The notes under the pieces are model-generated. The model was not told the origin of the DNA. It saw only the letters and a list, made by a program, of their open reading frames with translations, and ran no database searches. Below are positions 28,770 to 40,616 of a stretch of DNA of 64,000 nucleotides, piece by piece. The translations under genes were made by a program, and so were the position numbers. The stretch covers positions 43,001,464-43,065,463 of the forward strand of contig NC_085138.1 of NCBI RefSeq assembly GCF_035046485.1, given 5' to 3'. Source of the DNA: Aedes albopictus. Taxonomy: Eukaryota > Arthropoda > Insecta > Diptera > Culicidae. Numbering within the stretch: the stretch's first letter is position 1; each line of letters opens with the position of its first letter.

Positions 28770-31700
28770 ATAAAATCTTCTCAGAATTTTCTACAGAATC
28801 CTCTCACAATGTTCTCCAGGATCCTCTCATAAATCTCTGCAGAATCCTCTCAAGATTCTCTACAGAATCCTCTCAGGATACCCTTCAGGATCCATTCAGG
28901 ATTTTCACCAGAATCCTGTCAGGATTCTCGCAAGAATCCTGTCAGGTTTCTCACCAGAATCTTTTCAGAAATCTCACCACAACCCTCTCAAGATTTTCTG
29001 CAGAATCCTTTCAGGATTGTCACCAAAGTCCTTTCGGGATTCTCATCAGAATCCTCTCAGAATTCTCACCAAAATCCTCTCAGGTTTCTGCAGAATACTC
29101 TCAGGGTTCACTACAGAATCCCTCCAGGATTCTCTCCAGAATTCGCTCAGGGTTATCTGCAGAATCCTCTCATTATTCTCTGCAGAATCCACTAAGGATT
29201 CTCTGCAGAACCTACATAGGATTCTCTGCAGAATCCTCTCAGCATTCTTTACATAATCCTCTCAGGATTCTTTACAGTATCCTCTCAGGATTCTTTGCAA
29301 AATGCTCTCAGGATTCTTTTCAGAATCCTCTCAGGATTCTCTCCAGGATCCTCTCAGGATTCTCTCCAGAATCCTCTAAGGATTCTCTCCAGAATGCTAT
29401 AAGGATTCTCTCCAGAATCCTCTCTGGATGCTTTGCTGAATCCTCTCTGGATTCTTTGCAGAATCCTCTCTGGATTCTTTGCAGAATCCTCTCTGGATTC
29501 TTTGCAGAATCCTCTCTGGATTCTTTGCAGAATCCTCTCTGGATTCTTTGCAGAATTCTCTCAGGATTCTTTGCAGAATCCTCTCAGGATTCTCTGCAGA
29601 ATCCTCTCAGGATTCTCTGTACAATCCTCTCAGGATTCTCTGCAGAATCCTCTCAGGATTCTCTGCAGAATCCTCTCAGGATTCTTTGCAGAATCCTCTC
29701 AGGATTCTTTGCAGTATCCTCTCAGGATTCTTTGCAAAATGCTCTCAGGATTCTTTCCAGAATCCTCTCAGGATTCTCTCCAGGATCCTCTCAGGATTCT
29801 CTCCAGAATCCTCTAAGGATTCTCTCCAGAATGCTATAAGGATTCTCTCCAGAATCCTCTCTGGATGCTTTGCTGAATCCTCTCTGGATTCTTTGCAGAA
29901 TCCTCTCTGGATTCTTTGCAGAATCCTCTCTGGATTCTTTGCAGAATCCTCTCTGGATTCTTTGCAGAATTCTCTCAGGATTCTTTGCAGAATCCTCTCA
30001 GGATTCTCTGCAGAATCCTCTCAGGATTCTCTGCAGAATCCTCTCAGGATTCTTTGCAGAATCCTCTCAGGATTCTCTGCAGAATCCTCTCAGGATTCTC
30101 TGCAGAATCCTCTCAGGATTCTCTGCAGAATCCTCTCAGGATTCTCTGCAGAATTCTCTCAGGATTCTCTGCAGAATCCTCTCAGGATTCTCTGCAGAAT
30201 CCTCTCAGGATTCTCTGCAGAATCCTCTCAGGATTCTCTGCAGAATCCTCTCAGGATTCTCTGCAGAATCCTCTCAGGATTCTCTGCAGAATCCTCTCAG
30301 GATTCTCTGCAGAATCCTCTCAGGATTCTCTGCAGAATCCTCTCAGGATTCTCTGCAGAATCCTCTCAGGATTCTCTGCAGAATCCTCTCAGGATTCTTT
30401 GCAGAATCCTCTCAGGATTCTTTGCAGAATCCTCTCAGGATTCTCTGCAGAATCCTCTCAGGATTCTCTGCAGAATCCTCTCAGGATTCTCTGCAGAATC
30501 CTCTCAGGATTCTCTGCAGAATCCTCTCAGGATTCTCTGCAGAATCCTCTCAGGATTCTCTGCAGAATCCTCTCAGGATTCTCTGCAGAATCCTCTCAGG
30601 ATTCTCTGCAGAATCCTTTCAGGATTCTCTGCAGAATCCTCTCAGGATTCTCTGCAGAATCCTCTCAGGATTCTCTGCAGAATCCTCTCAGGATTCTCTG
30701 CAGAATCCTCTCAGGATTCTCTGCAGAATCCTCTCAGGATTCTCTGCAGAATCCTCTCAGGATTCTCTGCAGAATCCTCTCAGGATTCTCTGCAGAATCC
30801 TCTCAGGATTCTCTGCAGAATCCTCTCAGGATTCTCTGCAGAATCCTCTCAGGATTCTCTGCAGAATCCTCTCAGGATTCTCTGCAGAATCCTCTCAGGA
30901 TTCTCTGCAGAATCATCTCAGGATTCTCTGCAGAATCCTCTCAGGATTCTCTGCAGAATCCTCTCAGGATTCTCTGCAGAATCCTCTCAAGATTCTCTGC
31001 AGAATCCTCTCAGGATTCTCTGCAGAATCCTCTCAGGATTCTCTGCAGAATCCTCTCAGGATTCTCTGCAGAATCCTCTCAGGATTCTCTGCAGAATCCT
31101 CTCAGGATTCTCTGCAGAATCCTCTCAGGATTCTCTGCAGAATCCTCTCAGGATTCTCTGCAGAATCCTCTCAGGATTCTCTGCAGAATCCTCTCAGGAT
31201 TCTCTGCAGAATTCTCTCTGGATTCTCTGCAGAACCCTCTCAGGATTCTCTGCAGAATCCTCTCAGGATTCTCTGCAGAATCCTCTCAGGATTCTCTGCA
31301 GAATCCTCTCAGGATTCTCTGCAGAATCCTCTCAGGATTCTCTGCAGAATCCTCTCAGGATTCTCTGCAGAATCCTCTCAGGATTCTCTGCAGAATCCTC
31401 TCAGGATTCTCTGCAGAATCCTCTCAGGATTCTCTGCAGAATCCTCTCAGGATTCTCTGCAGAATCCTCTCAGGATTCTCTGCAGAATCCTCTCAGGATT
31501 CTCTGCAGAATCCTCTCAGGATTCTCTGCAGAATCCTCTCAGGATTCTCTGCAGAATCCTCTCAGGATTCTCTGCAGAATCCTCTCAGGATTCTCTGCAG
31601 AATCCTCTCAGGATTCTCTGCAGAATCCTCTCAGGATTATCTGCAGAATCCTCTCAGGATTATCTGCAGAATCCTCTCAGGATTCTCTGCAGAATCCTCT

Positions 31701-31992
31701 CAGGATTCTCTGCAGAATCCTCTCAGGATTCTCTGCACAATCCTCTCAGGATTCTCTGCAGAATCCTCTCAGGATTCTCTGCAGAATCCTCTCAGGATTC
31801 TCTGCAGAATCCTCCCAGGATTCTCTGCAAAATCCTCTCAGGATTCTCTGCAGAACCCTCTCAGGATTCTCTGCAGAATCCTCTCAGGATTCTCTGCAGA
31901 ATCCTCTCAGGATTCTCTGCAGAATCCTCTCAGGATTCTCTGCAGAATCCTCTCCGGATTCTCTGCAGAATTCTCTGCAGAACCCTCTCAGG
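28770..31992 (+). repeat. 23-bp satellite array A, left part (plus orientation)
   Basis: The unit is GATTCTCTGCAG followed by AATCCTCTCAG, 23 bp, about 140 unit lengths here. Copies are degenerate from 28,770 to about 29,400 (array edge), then nearly uniform. Variants include CTCTGG and TTTGCAG. A block containing GCAAAATGCTC recurs exactly 437 bp apart (29,297 and 29,734; 19 units). All three plus-strand frames stay open for up to 838 codons because the unit has no stop and 23 is not a multiple of 3. The peptide has a 23-residue period (ILCRILSGFSAESSQDS...). I regard this as non-coding satellite. The gypsy element has split the array at CAGG. Confidence 0.95.
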
Positions 31993-32614
31993 TGAACCAA
32001 CCATAGCCTAATTGATTAATTAATCATTCATTCTTCATTAGTTATTTGCTTTCATTAACTGATCATTTGCATCATCATGAGCAAGACTCAAGCTAGGATG
32101 GTGGCTACCTACATACGGTACATTTAAATTATTGCATCATCATATGTGACATGCGCGAAAGCGAAATAAACAAATCATACGCGGTAGTTGGTCAGCGGGT
32201 GACCTAGTTTGCTTCAGCAGGTCTCTACCTGTTCTAGTTGGCATACGGTAAGCCAAAAAGAATGCATAACTACCGGAGTATAACATAATAAAACATGTGA
32301 CTCATATAAGGAAGCATTCTAGCCGCTTCCAATTAGATACTAAGTAAGAGACGCGAGCTTTCTCTCTCGCGCTTTAATTTCGCGTTTCGAAGTACTAGAA
32401 TGTTGGTACTTTAGTAAAGAGAGCGAGAGCGGAGAATGTGACGCTAGGCGCTTAAGTTAAGTTAAGTGGGGGGAGAAAAATAACCAAAAAATTGTAATTA
32501 TATATAAGGTTTAAAATTTGAATAAAGAGTTGAGTTGTAGTTTTAACTATGAAAAAGTGAGTCGGCTTCTATGTCGGATGACAATTCCCGGTGACCGCAC
32601 GGTCAACGCGTGCA
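31993..32614 (+). repeat. 5' LTR of the gypsy element (622 bp)
   Basis: It begins TGAACCAACC and ends CGCGTGCA. A TATATAAGG box (about 32,501) and AATAAA (32,521) sit near the 3' part, plausible core promoter and polyadenylation signals. CTCTCTCGCGC and GAGAGCGAGAGCGG can pair. It is the same length as, and reads identical to, 44,195-44,816. Confidence 0.95.
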
Positions 32615-32616
32615 TT

Positions 32617-32634
32617 TGGTGACAGCGGTAAAGC
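32617..32634 (+). other. Putative primer-binding site
   Basis: TGGTGACAGCGGTAAAGC begins two bases after the 5' LTR. TGG complements the CCA end of a tRNA, as required of a reverse-transcription primer site. I cannot name the tRNA without a search. Confidence 0.55.
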
Positions 32635-33202
32635 GCGAAAAACAAGTAGTGCAGGTACGCCGTTTCTGGCTGTGTTCGCGTGTGGAAAAAAGTTAAAGGA
32701 AGAAAGGCTATTGGCGTCCTAAAGTAAGCTTTATCAACGAATCATTTACTTCAAGTAAGCAAGAAACTACAAGTATTTTAAAAACGTTGGCCGCCAAATA
32801 GTCTGTGAACAATGTGTTAAGTGCAGAAGAAAATTCAAAACACAGATAATAGCGAAGAATTGAAGACACAGTATAGTAGCGTAATTCGCCCAAATGGGAA
32901 AGTGAACTAGTGAAGGACGAACAAGGATTGACCCCACCGAACACTTCGGAGATGCTACTTAAAACAACAGGATGCTGCCGATTGAATGCCGATAACTGCC
33001 TGATCGTCTCCATAAGTATCTTCATCGGATTCAGGAAAATCAATTGCAAAATGATGCCGAATAATTGGTGAGTACAATCAGTAATTTTTAAGAATAATTG
33101 AGTGATTCTGAGAAAAGAAGTGAGATAATCGAAATATATGGTGGTTCAATGATATGATGCAAGTTATGAATGCTCCAACGGATGGTAGATTTTTGATATT
33201 TT

Positions 33203-33246
<44 letters not shown>

Positions 33247-34464
33247 TCAAATGAAAAAGAATTGAGCTGAGCGAGTATGTCCTTGCTAGCCCCGGTTCTT
33301 CTTTAGTGCATACTTCAAGAGAATACCTAGCAGAACACTGTGTGATGAGTGATGGAACGGTCTAACTAATAATCAACATTCAGGGGCATTATTTTATAGC
33401 AAATTTTAGTACACATGAATACCAATTGATATGCAAATATTACGATTCTCCTTCACCTTCTCCGTATCGTAACATCCCAGCTGGAACGGAGCCAGCCTCT
33501 CAATGAGCATTTCCACAGTTATTTTACTGAACATTTTCGTCGCTAATGACCATTTTACATTTAAATAACAATGTGTGGCAGGCACGAAGACTCTCTATGC
33601 TTAAAAGCAATCAAGTAAAATTCTATTACGAAAAGACCCTTGGCAATTTGTTATAATCCTGTGTTTCTAATATACGTTTAAAAAAAAGTATATTAAATTG
33701 ATTTGTTAAAAAAAAAACATTACTATATGTTAAAAAAGTACAATTTTTCACAAAAGATCATCATGAAAAGCCACTAAAACAGGGCCTTCATCTTCTCACA
33801 CAAAAACTTTGTGAAAATTGTCAGTGACAGAAAAACGAATGAATAAGTGAAAAAATTCACCAAAATGAATTTTATTTTTATCCCTCAGTTGGGAATTTTC
33901 AAAATTCACGTTAATTTCACTCATTGAAAATGAAAATTTTAAATTCTGGTTCAAGTAAAAATGAACAATTTCTAAGAACATTTTTTTTGCCCAGCCCTGA
34001 TCCCTAAATAGTAACGAAAAAAAATATAAAAGTGGTTTTACTACTCACATGATAATAACAAAATATGCACCGAAACTCACTGTAATTGTCACTAACCAAA
34101 TGTCTTTCCGCGAATACCTAAAAAGATTTACAATTACAAAAAGAAATAAAACTCAAAGAATGATACTTCTCTTAATAAATTACCAGTGGGTACTCCTCCA
34201 CGTCTCGCATCGTTTTCAAACTACCGTCGGACGAAAAGCACAGCACATATCACTTTGCTGAAACAGCAGCTTGGCCGTCGCTCGCTCGCGGTCGCGATTG
34301 AAAGTTAACAGAACGGTGGAGAGATGGCAATAAAATTAAAGCAGGGTTTCAAAATGTGCGATTAATGACATTCCACACGATGCACCATTTATGTCTGAAT
34401 ACAACTTATGGTTTTTGGTGGTCAAAATTTTGTGACCAGCAGTAATTTCATCTGAATATTTTTG
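32635..34464 (+). other. Long untranslated leader of the gypsy element
   Basis: About 1.8 kb with no supported ORF. It contains a (GT)n microsatellite at about 33,207-33,244 and AT-rich DNA. A leader this long is unusual for the family and may include cis-packaging sequence or captured DNA. Confidence 0.5.
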
Positions 34465-34850
34465 GTACCGTAAAACGGGGTAACTATGATAGTTTTTCAG
34501 CGAATTTCCTTAATATTTTTCCGTGAAACCGTATTTTCCTTAGTTCAATACTGGGGTTCCAATTATCAATTGCAAGTGGAGAATCACATTTTCATTTTGG
34601 AGTAACTTTATTAGTGCCCTGAAAAACACATTAAATCTAAAAAAAGGGGTAACAGATTGAAATCTTATGAGCATGAACATAATGGAAAAAGCCGTGTGGA
34701 ACATATCAGATTGAATTTTAATATCGAAACATGGATTTTTACAAAATTCTACATGTAAAAGTGAGACTTTGGAGTACTGAGTGGAAAACACAGTTAATTT
34801 AGCTATCAAAAATCATTATTTATGCGAGAATATAGTTTTCTTTACGGTAC
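34465..34850. mobile_element. Probable MITE (GTACCGTAAAACGGGG) in the gypsy leader
   Basis: GTACCGTAAA at 34,465-34,474 is mirrored by TTTACGGTAC at 34,841-34,850. The left end continues ACGGGGTAACTATGATAG, a form I recognise as a common mosquito MITE end. The target duplication is unclear. It ends 19 bases before the gag start and supplies a spurious upstream ATG at 34,822. Confidence 0.6.
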
Positions 34851-34869
34851 TGATAATTTGAAAATTAAA

Positions 34870-35715
34870 ATGGCAGCGTTTTCACAAATAACAGCCCTCC
34901 AATGTATTCCACAATTTGATGGGAATCCATATGAATTGGAAGTTTTTATTAGACAAATTGAGCTGTTTGCAGAACAATTGGAAGGAGAAGATCATACTTC
35001 GCTTCTGAATGTGGTTTATTTGAAACTTACAGGTAAAGCGCTAAAGTTGATTTCGAAAATTGAGGCAAATACTTGGCCCGAAGTTAAACGCAATCTAGAG
35101 GATGAGTTTAAATTCGAAAAGGGTGCCGCTACTGTTATGAAGGAAATTGAAACATTACTACAAAGGGAAAATGAATCGTTCGATGATTACAGAATCAGAG
35201 TAGAAGATTTACACAAGTGGGTAGCTAACCAGGGAAGATATGCGACGAATTCGTTACGCAAACATTTCTTGGGAGGATTACGCGATCGAAGTTTAGCTCA
35301 TGCTGGGAAATCACAAAGAGAAAAAACACTTCCTGAATTACTAACTTGGATAAAAAAAGAGATCGATGAGGGAAATGAAATCGATGAAATCTTTGCAAGA
35401 GTAACAACCTTAGACTTGTTAGAAACGAAGAATAATAACAAAATCAATTACAACCAAAACAATAAATTTCTACCAGCACAAAACCTCAGCTTGCGAAATA
35501 ACTGGTATTCCAATGGCTATGTTGAAAGTCAGCATAATAAGATAACATACTCAAAAAACGTGATTCCAGGGGGTTCGTACATGTTGTGCAAACACCCCGC
35601 ACAAATAATTACAGAGAGCGCAACCAAATTAAGGATATCAATGGAAAACAGAATTTATCTCGGAATGCAAATTTTGAGAAAAATAATTTTCAAGAACTAC
35701 CGGAAAGCATTGTAA
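34870..35715 (+). CDS. gag: Gag-like capsid protein of the gypsy element
   Basis: I choose the ATG at 34,870 (MAAFSQITALQCIPQFDGNP) because the upstream in-frame ATG at 34,822 lies inside the MITE. The product would be about 281 residues. FDGNPYELEVFIRQIELFAEQ and LKLTGKALKLI resemble the capsid fold of Ty3/gypsy Gag, which assembles the virus-like particle in the cytoplasm. The C-terminus is polar and N-rich. The expected CCHC zinc knuckle is not intact: around 35,577-35,615 only LCKHPAQI remains, with the partner C and H residues absent. The frame overlaps pol by at least 130 bases in the -1 frame, as in elements using programmed frameshifting, but I see no convincing heptanucleotide slip site. 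Confidence 0.75.
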   Translation: MAAFSQITALQCIPQFDGNPYELEVFIRQIELFAEQLEGEDHTSLLNVVYLKLTGKALKLISKIEANTWPEVKRNLEDEFKFEKGAATVMKEIETLLQRENESFDDYRIRVEDLHKWVANQGRYATNSLRKHFLGGLRDRSLAHAGKSQREKTLPELLTWIKKEIDEGNEIDEIFARVTTLDLLETKNNNKINYNQNNKFLPAQNLSLRNNWYSNGYVESQHNKITYSKNVIPGGSYMLCKHPAQIITESATKLRISMENRIYLGMQILRKIIFKNYRKAL

Positions 35716-36954
35716 ATGGAATTAAAAATTGTATGCCGGCCCATGAAAGATTGTACATCGAACATTCAGGCAACAATTTATTTTTACTAAATATTGCATC
35801 TGTTGCAAAGCCGAAAACAGTGATAAAATATTTACTTGATTCTGGGTCATGCTTCAACTTATTAAGGTGGGATACTGCTGTTAGAATCGGAGTAGAACAC
35901 ATCAACTATAATGATAAGGAAATACTTCGGGGATTTGCTAATTCCCAAACACGATCGATTGGATCAACATTAGTTAAACTTAAAATAGGAAACTCTCATT
36001 ATAATATTAAGTTTTACATTATTAAGAACTTATGTGTTCCAGGCATTATTGGAGCTGATTTTCTGAAGCAAAACACATTGTATGTTGGACCACGGTTCAA
36101 ATATATTGCTTTAAGAAAAACTGATGAATGTACAAAATTATTAAATATGAATGAAAACTCCCCTCATACTATGAATACATATAATATCAATAAACGTTTA
36201 ATTAAGTCAGAAAAAGAATGTCAAACCGAATCAGTTAACTACAGCAATGCTGTAAGCCAACAACATGGGAAATTAGATTTAGCACACAGGGTGCATAAAA
36301 ACAATTATAATAACCGCACAAGGATGGTTACAGAAAATAGTGTTTCATTCCAGAATAAATCTCAACAAAGCATAAGAAATACAACAAATATTTTTAAAGA
36401 TACCACAATGGGAAATACGAAACATTTTCCACATAACAAGTGCAACGTCGAAGACAAAAGAGATAATGCAAACAACATTAATATAATACATGATCAGAGA
36501 ACAAATTTTACTGATAAAAATTTCAATGACGACTCCGCAAATTGGGAAGCGAAAGCAGAAGGACAATCTTCAGATCATAATGTTAACAAATATCTCGTAG
36601 AAACAACGACGGATATTGATAAAGTTTTCCTCGAAGATTTGGATTCAGACCAAGACCTCAGCTTATTAGATAACAGAAGTCAACCACAAATGGAAGGTAA
36701 AAACCGTCTCACAAAATTAGTGGAAACGATTAATTTAACTCATTTAAACAAAGCTAATTTTAACGCAATGGAAGAAATTATGACACATTACAGCGATGTC
36801 TTTTATCTGAAAGGAGATCAACTAACGATTACAAATGCAGCAGTACATGAAATTGAGACTACAACTAACGTACCGATTAACAAACGACAGTACAGATTCC
36901 CGGAGTCCACAAAGAAGCAAATTAATGCAGAAATTGAGGAAATGCACAGGCAAG

Positions 36955-37464
36955 CAGGGATTGGCGGCATGCACCGTGCGGTGCGAAAAAAGGGTGTGCT
37001 TCACACAATCGCAAGTGCTCGTCTCCCGTTTTGCCGAGAGACAAGAGACGTATGAGTGAGAGCTTTCGTAATTGTGCGAGAGACAATCGCAGCACTAGCT
37101 CTACGGCGCAGGGAGTAATGCACGGTGCTTGGGACTGCGCTTGTCTCCAAACAGAAAAAATCAATTAATAAATTAATTGAAGAGTTTGTGTTTTCGGCAA
37201 AGTTGTTAAGCTTGTCAAGGGTTGACAAGTGATGGGTCGTTTGATTCGAAATTTTTGCAATCATGCGTAGTATCAAGCCAAGTGCAAAGTACGGAGACAA
37301 GCACCGAGAGAGTGCAGCGTGAGAGACAGGAGAGCTCCAGCGCGCGGCAAAGCAAGCGAGCAACACACAACCGATTGCGCGTACTCGTCTCCTTCTAGTT
37401 TGTTGTGCTGTCTCGTAGCAGAGTGTGCAGCACGCAAAGAGTTTTGAGTCGCACCCTATCCCTG
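36955..37464. mobile_element. 510-bp MITE (CAGGGAT ends) in the gypsy RT, CAAG duplication
   Basis: CAGGGAT and ATCCCTG are the termini, and CAAG flanks both sides (36,951-36,954 and 37,465-37,468). Arithmetic on the reading frames (510 + 4 bases removed) places the flanking RT segments in one frame. The interior is rich in AGAGACAAG/CTTGTCTC words in both orientations. CAGGG/CCCTG ends recall hAT elements, but the duplication is 4 bp rather than 8, so I leave the superfamily open. Confidence 0.85.
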
Positions 37465-39278
37465 CAAGGGATTATAAAGCCCAGCAAAAGTCCTTGGAAT
37501 GCACCGGTTCTGTGTATACCAAAGAAAGATTTAGATTCAGAAGGAAATAAAAAGTATAGAATCGTAGTAGACTTTAGAGCTTTGAATCTAGTCACTAAAC
37601 CCTTCGTATATCCGATACCCCTTATCAATGACATTCTGGACAGTTTAGGGGATAGTCAATATTTCTCGACAATTGATTTGAAATCAGGTTTTTATCAAGT
37701 ACCCATTAATCCGAAAGATGCTGCTAAAACAGCATTTTCAACCCCGAAAGGACATTTTGAATTCACAAGAATGCCTATGGGACTCAGAAATAGTCCATCA
37801 ACTTTCCAGAAGTTAATGAACACAGTGTTGTTCGAAATTAAAGATGTAAAAGCTATCGTTTATTTGGACGATATCATTGTCTTTGGCCGTACAATTGAGG
37901 AACACAACAAAAATCTGAAAAAGGTATTGAAGGCTCTTCGTAGGCATAACTTAAAAGTTGAACCTACTAAATGCCAAATTTTGAAAACTGATTTGAAGTT
38001 TTTGGGACATGCAGTAGATAAACATGGAATTCGTCCATTAACGGACAACATTAAAGCTATTAAAAATATGCCTGTACCAAAAACAATTAAACAAGTTCGA
38101 TCATTTTTAGGAACCGTAAATTTTTACGGTAAATTTATTCCAAAGATTGGAGATTCGAAAACCTCTTAACGATTTGTTGAGGAAAAACGTAAAATTTAAT
38201 TGGACAGAAGAATGTAAACATGCATTTGAAAAATTGAAATGTTTTTTAACATCTGACTCTTTATTAGTGAGACCAAATTACAAAGATACATTTGTTCTTA
38301 CGACTGATGCGAGCGAATATGCTATAGGAGCAGTTCTCTCAAATGAAAAATCAATCGACAAACCAATTGCTTATGCATGCAGGGGACTAATTGGAGCTGA
38401 ACGGAAATATCATACGATTGAAAAGGAATTACTAGCAATCGTATGGGCAGTAAATTATTTTAGGCATTACATTTACAATCAAAAGTTCATTGTATATACC
38501 GATCATAGGCCATTAATCTCTTTATGGCATCTCAAGGAGACTTCGCCAACTTTGACAAGATTAAGGTTAAAATTACAAGGTTTAGAATGCGATATTCGAT
38601 ACAAACAAGGGAAAGATAATGTAGTAGCTGATTTCTTATCCAGGCTTCATACAGAAAGCGAACCCGAGGAAAATTCTAATGTTGTTGCTGTCGTGACCAG
38701 ACAACAAAAACGACAACAGCATGATGAAAAGCAAAGGGAGCAAGTAAATTCTAAGACTACAAATGTTGAACGATTCAATACTTCCAAAGACGTAGTAGAT
38801 AAACATTCAAACCCCAGGCAAAACTCCAACTGGAATCCACAAATGGATGGACTAGATAATATTGATTTTGCTATGGATGAACACAAGGAGCCATGCAAAA
38901 CTGTTCAAAGCGATGAATTCAGGAACGCTTTAAGTGATCAATTGGATATTAAAAGACTTACATTTTCAAGGAATATAATATCAGAGGAAAGTACAGATGC
39001 AACATTTTTGATTTTGAATAGCAGGTCAGCACATAAAGAATTAAGTGAATTCGTTGACCTACCACATGGTTTTAAAGATTACTTGAAAGGGAATGTATTT
39101 TCAATCCCAAATAAAAAGTTATGGGGAATAATTTTAAATGGAAACAAAAGATCTAAAAGTGATACTAAAGTTTTATACGAAGAACTAGTAGATGCATTTA
39201 CCAATAGTCCTCAATACGCGAAAGATGCGGAAAATGTACAAATCATATCATTTAGAAATCTTCAAACACCCCCATATA

Positions 39279-39493
39279 GGGTTTGTGTTCCATCAGTAAT
39301 CTCACGTTCCCAATTTCATCCTATTCAAAAACAAGCGATTACGGCACCGATTGATTCCGTTCTTTTTGTTTTCATGCGTGCTCACTCCCAACAAAAAATA
39401 CAAAAATAAGAAACAAAACAAACAGTGCTTCATTCCTTTGTTTTTCGTAGGATGAAAATGGGAGCCACATGCTTAATAAGGGAACCAATACCC
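39279..39493 (-). mobile_element. 215-bp MITE copy 2, TA duplication, in the gypsy RNase H-integrase spacer
   Basis: It is the inverted homologue of 19,671-19,885 and exactly the same length. TA flanks it at 39,277-39,278 and 39,494-39,495. Removing 217 bases puts the ORF ending at 39,409 and the one starting at 39,495 into the same frame, so the insertion is exact. The mismatches to copy 1 cluster away from the GGGTATTGGTTCCC end. Confidence 0.92.
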
Positions 39494-40616
39494 TATGGAT
39501 GTTTTGAGATTTATTGCAGAAAAGTTCAACAAACTTTTCACATTATATGCTCCCGAAAAGGATCGAATGTGGGTAGCACCAGAGGAAAGAGAAACTGTCT
39601 TACAAGAATTTCATGACAGCCCACTAGGTGGACATGTCGGAAGCAAACGCATGCTAAAGCGCATAAATCCACTTTTCAAATGGGAGAATATGCGCAGAGA
39701 TATAGAAAACTATGTCAAACAGTGTGACTCGTGCCAAAAGAACAAAATTAGTGCTGCAAATAAAATTCCACTGAAGATCACGACCACGTCCACAGAACCT
39801 TTTGAAAAGATTTTTATGGATATCGTTGTATTACCCGAATCTAATAGCGGCAATAAATATGGATTGGTCATACAAGATGATTTGACTAGATATCTAACAG
39901 TAGCTGCAATGGAAAACCAGGAAAGTCAAACAGTTGTCAAAACATTTGTGAATAGTTTCATTTGCAAGTTTGGCGCACCAAAAGAACTTGTAACTGATAA
40001 TGGTACAAACTTTGTTAGCCAATTGATGGAAAATGTTTGTAAAATTTTGAAAATTAAAAAGATTACAACTACTGCATATCATCCACAAGCAAACCTTGTA
40101 GAAAGATCTAACAGAGAGTTGAAAATATATTTACGGCAATTCATTGGCGGAGATCCTCAAACATGGGATCAACTTCTTCCACATTTTACATTCCAATATA
40201 ATACTACACTCAATTCTTCTACCGGCTTTACGCCATTCGAATTATTGTATGGCAGAGCCGCAAGAATTCCAAACTCAATCTACAGAATGAGAGATATGGA
40301 ATTGACCTATTCTGATTACGCTGACGAACTAAAATATACTCTAAAGTACTTTCACGATAAAGCACGTGATAATTTGCTCGTATCGAAACAAAAACGCAAG
40401 GAGATTTATGACAAACAATCAAAGGAATGGCAACCAATGTGGGGTGACATGGTTCTTGTGAAAGCCAACCCTACAGGTACCGGCCAAAAATTGCAATCAT
40501 TATGGAGAGGACCTTATGAAGTGGTCAGCTTTCCTAGCGAACAAACAACTATCGTTAAAAACGGAAAAAGACTAGAAAAAGTTCATAATAACAGACTTCG
40601 AAAGTATAATGATTAA

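Larger units (their letters stand above)
35586..40616 (+). pseudogene. pol: Gypsy pol polyprotein (protease, RT, RNase H, integrase), interrupted
   Basis: Aspartic protease: YLLDSGS (GAT at 35,838; DSG in place of the commoner DTG) and PGIIGADFL. RT entry starts at about 36,700. After the MITE at 36,955-37,464 it resumes with KSPWNAPVLCIPKKD, VDFRALN, STIDLKSGFYQVPI, TRMPMGLRNSPSTFQ and the catalytic YLDDIIVF (37,861). A one-base frameshift near 38,145 precedes RNase H (LTTDASEYAIGAVLS, KYHTIEKELLAIVWA, YTDHRPLISLW). The MITE at 39,279-39,493 then cuts the spacer. Integrase (39,495-40,616) has the zinc-binding H..H..C..C (GGHVGSKR..CDSCQKNK), the D,D,E core (FMDIVVLP, VTDNGTNF, LVERSNREL) and a C-terminal WRGPYEVV. 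Removing either MITE with one duplication copy brings the flanking frames into register, so only the frameshift is an unrelated lesion. It is not functional as it stands. Confidence 0.92.

Noticed and set aside
29479..31995. ORFs of 696-838 codons as a giant repetitive protein gene
   Set aside because: Three overlapping frames are equally open because the 23-bp unit has no stop. There is no unique N- or C-terminus, and a retrotransposon interrupts the array.
35640..35715. Programmed -1 slip site between gag and pol
   Set aside because: The A-rich run near 35,678 does not fit X-XXY-YYZ in the gag frame; overlap alone is not enough to call it.
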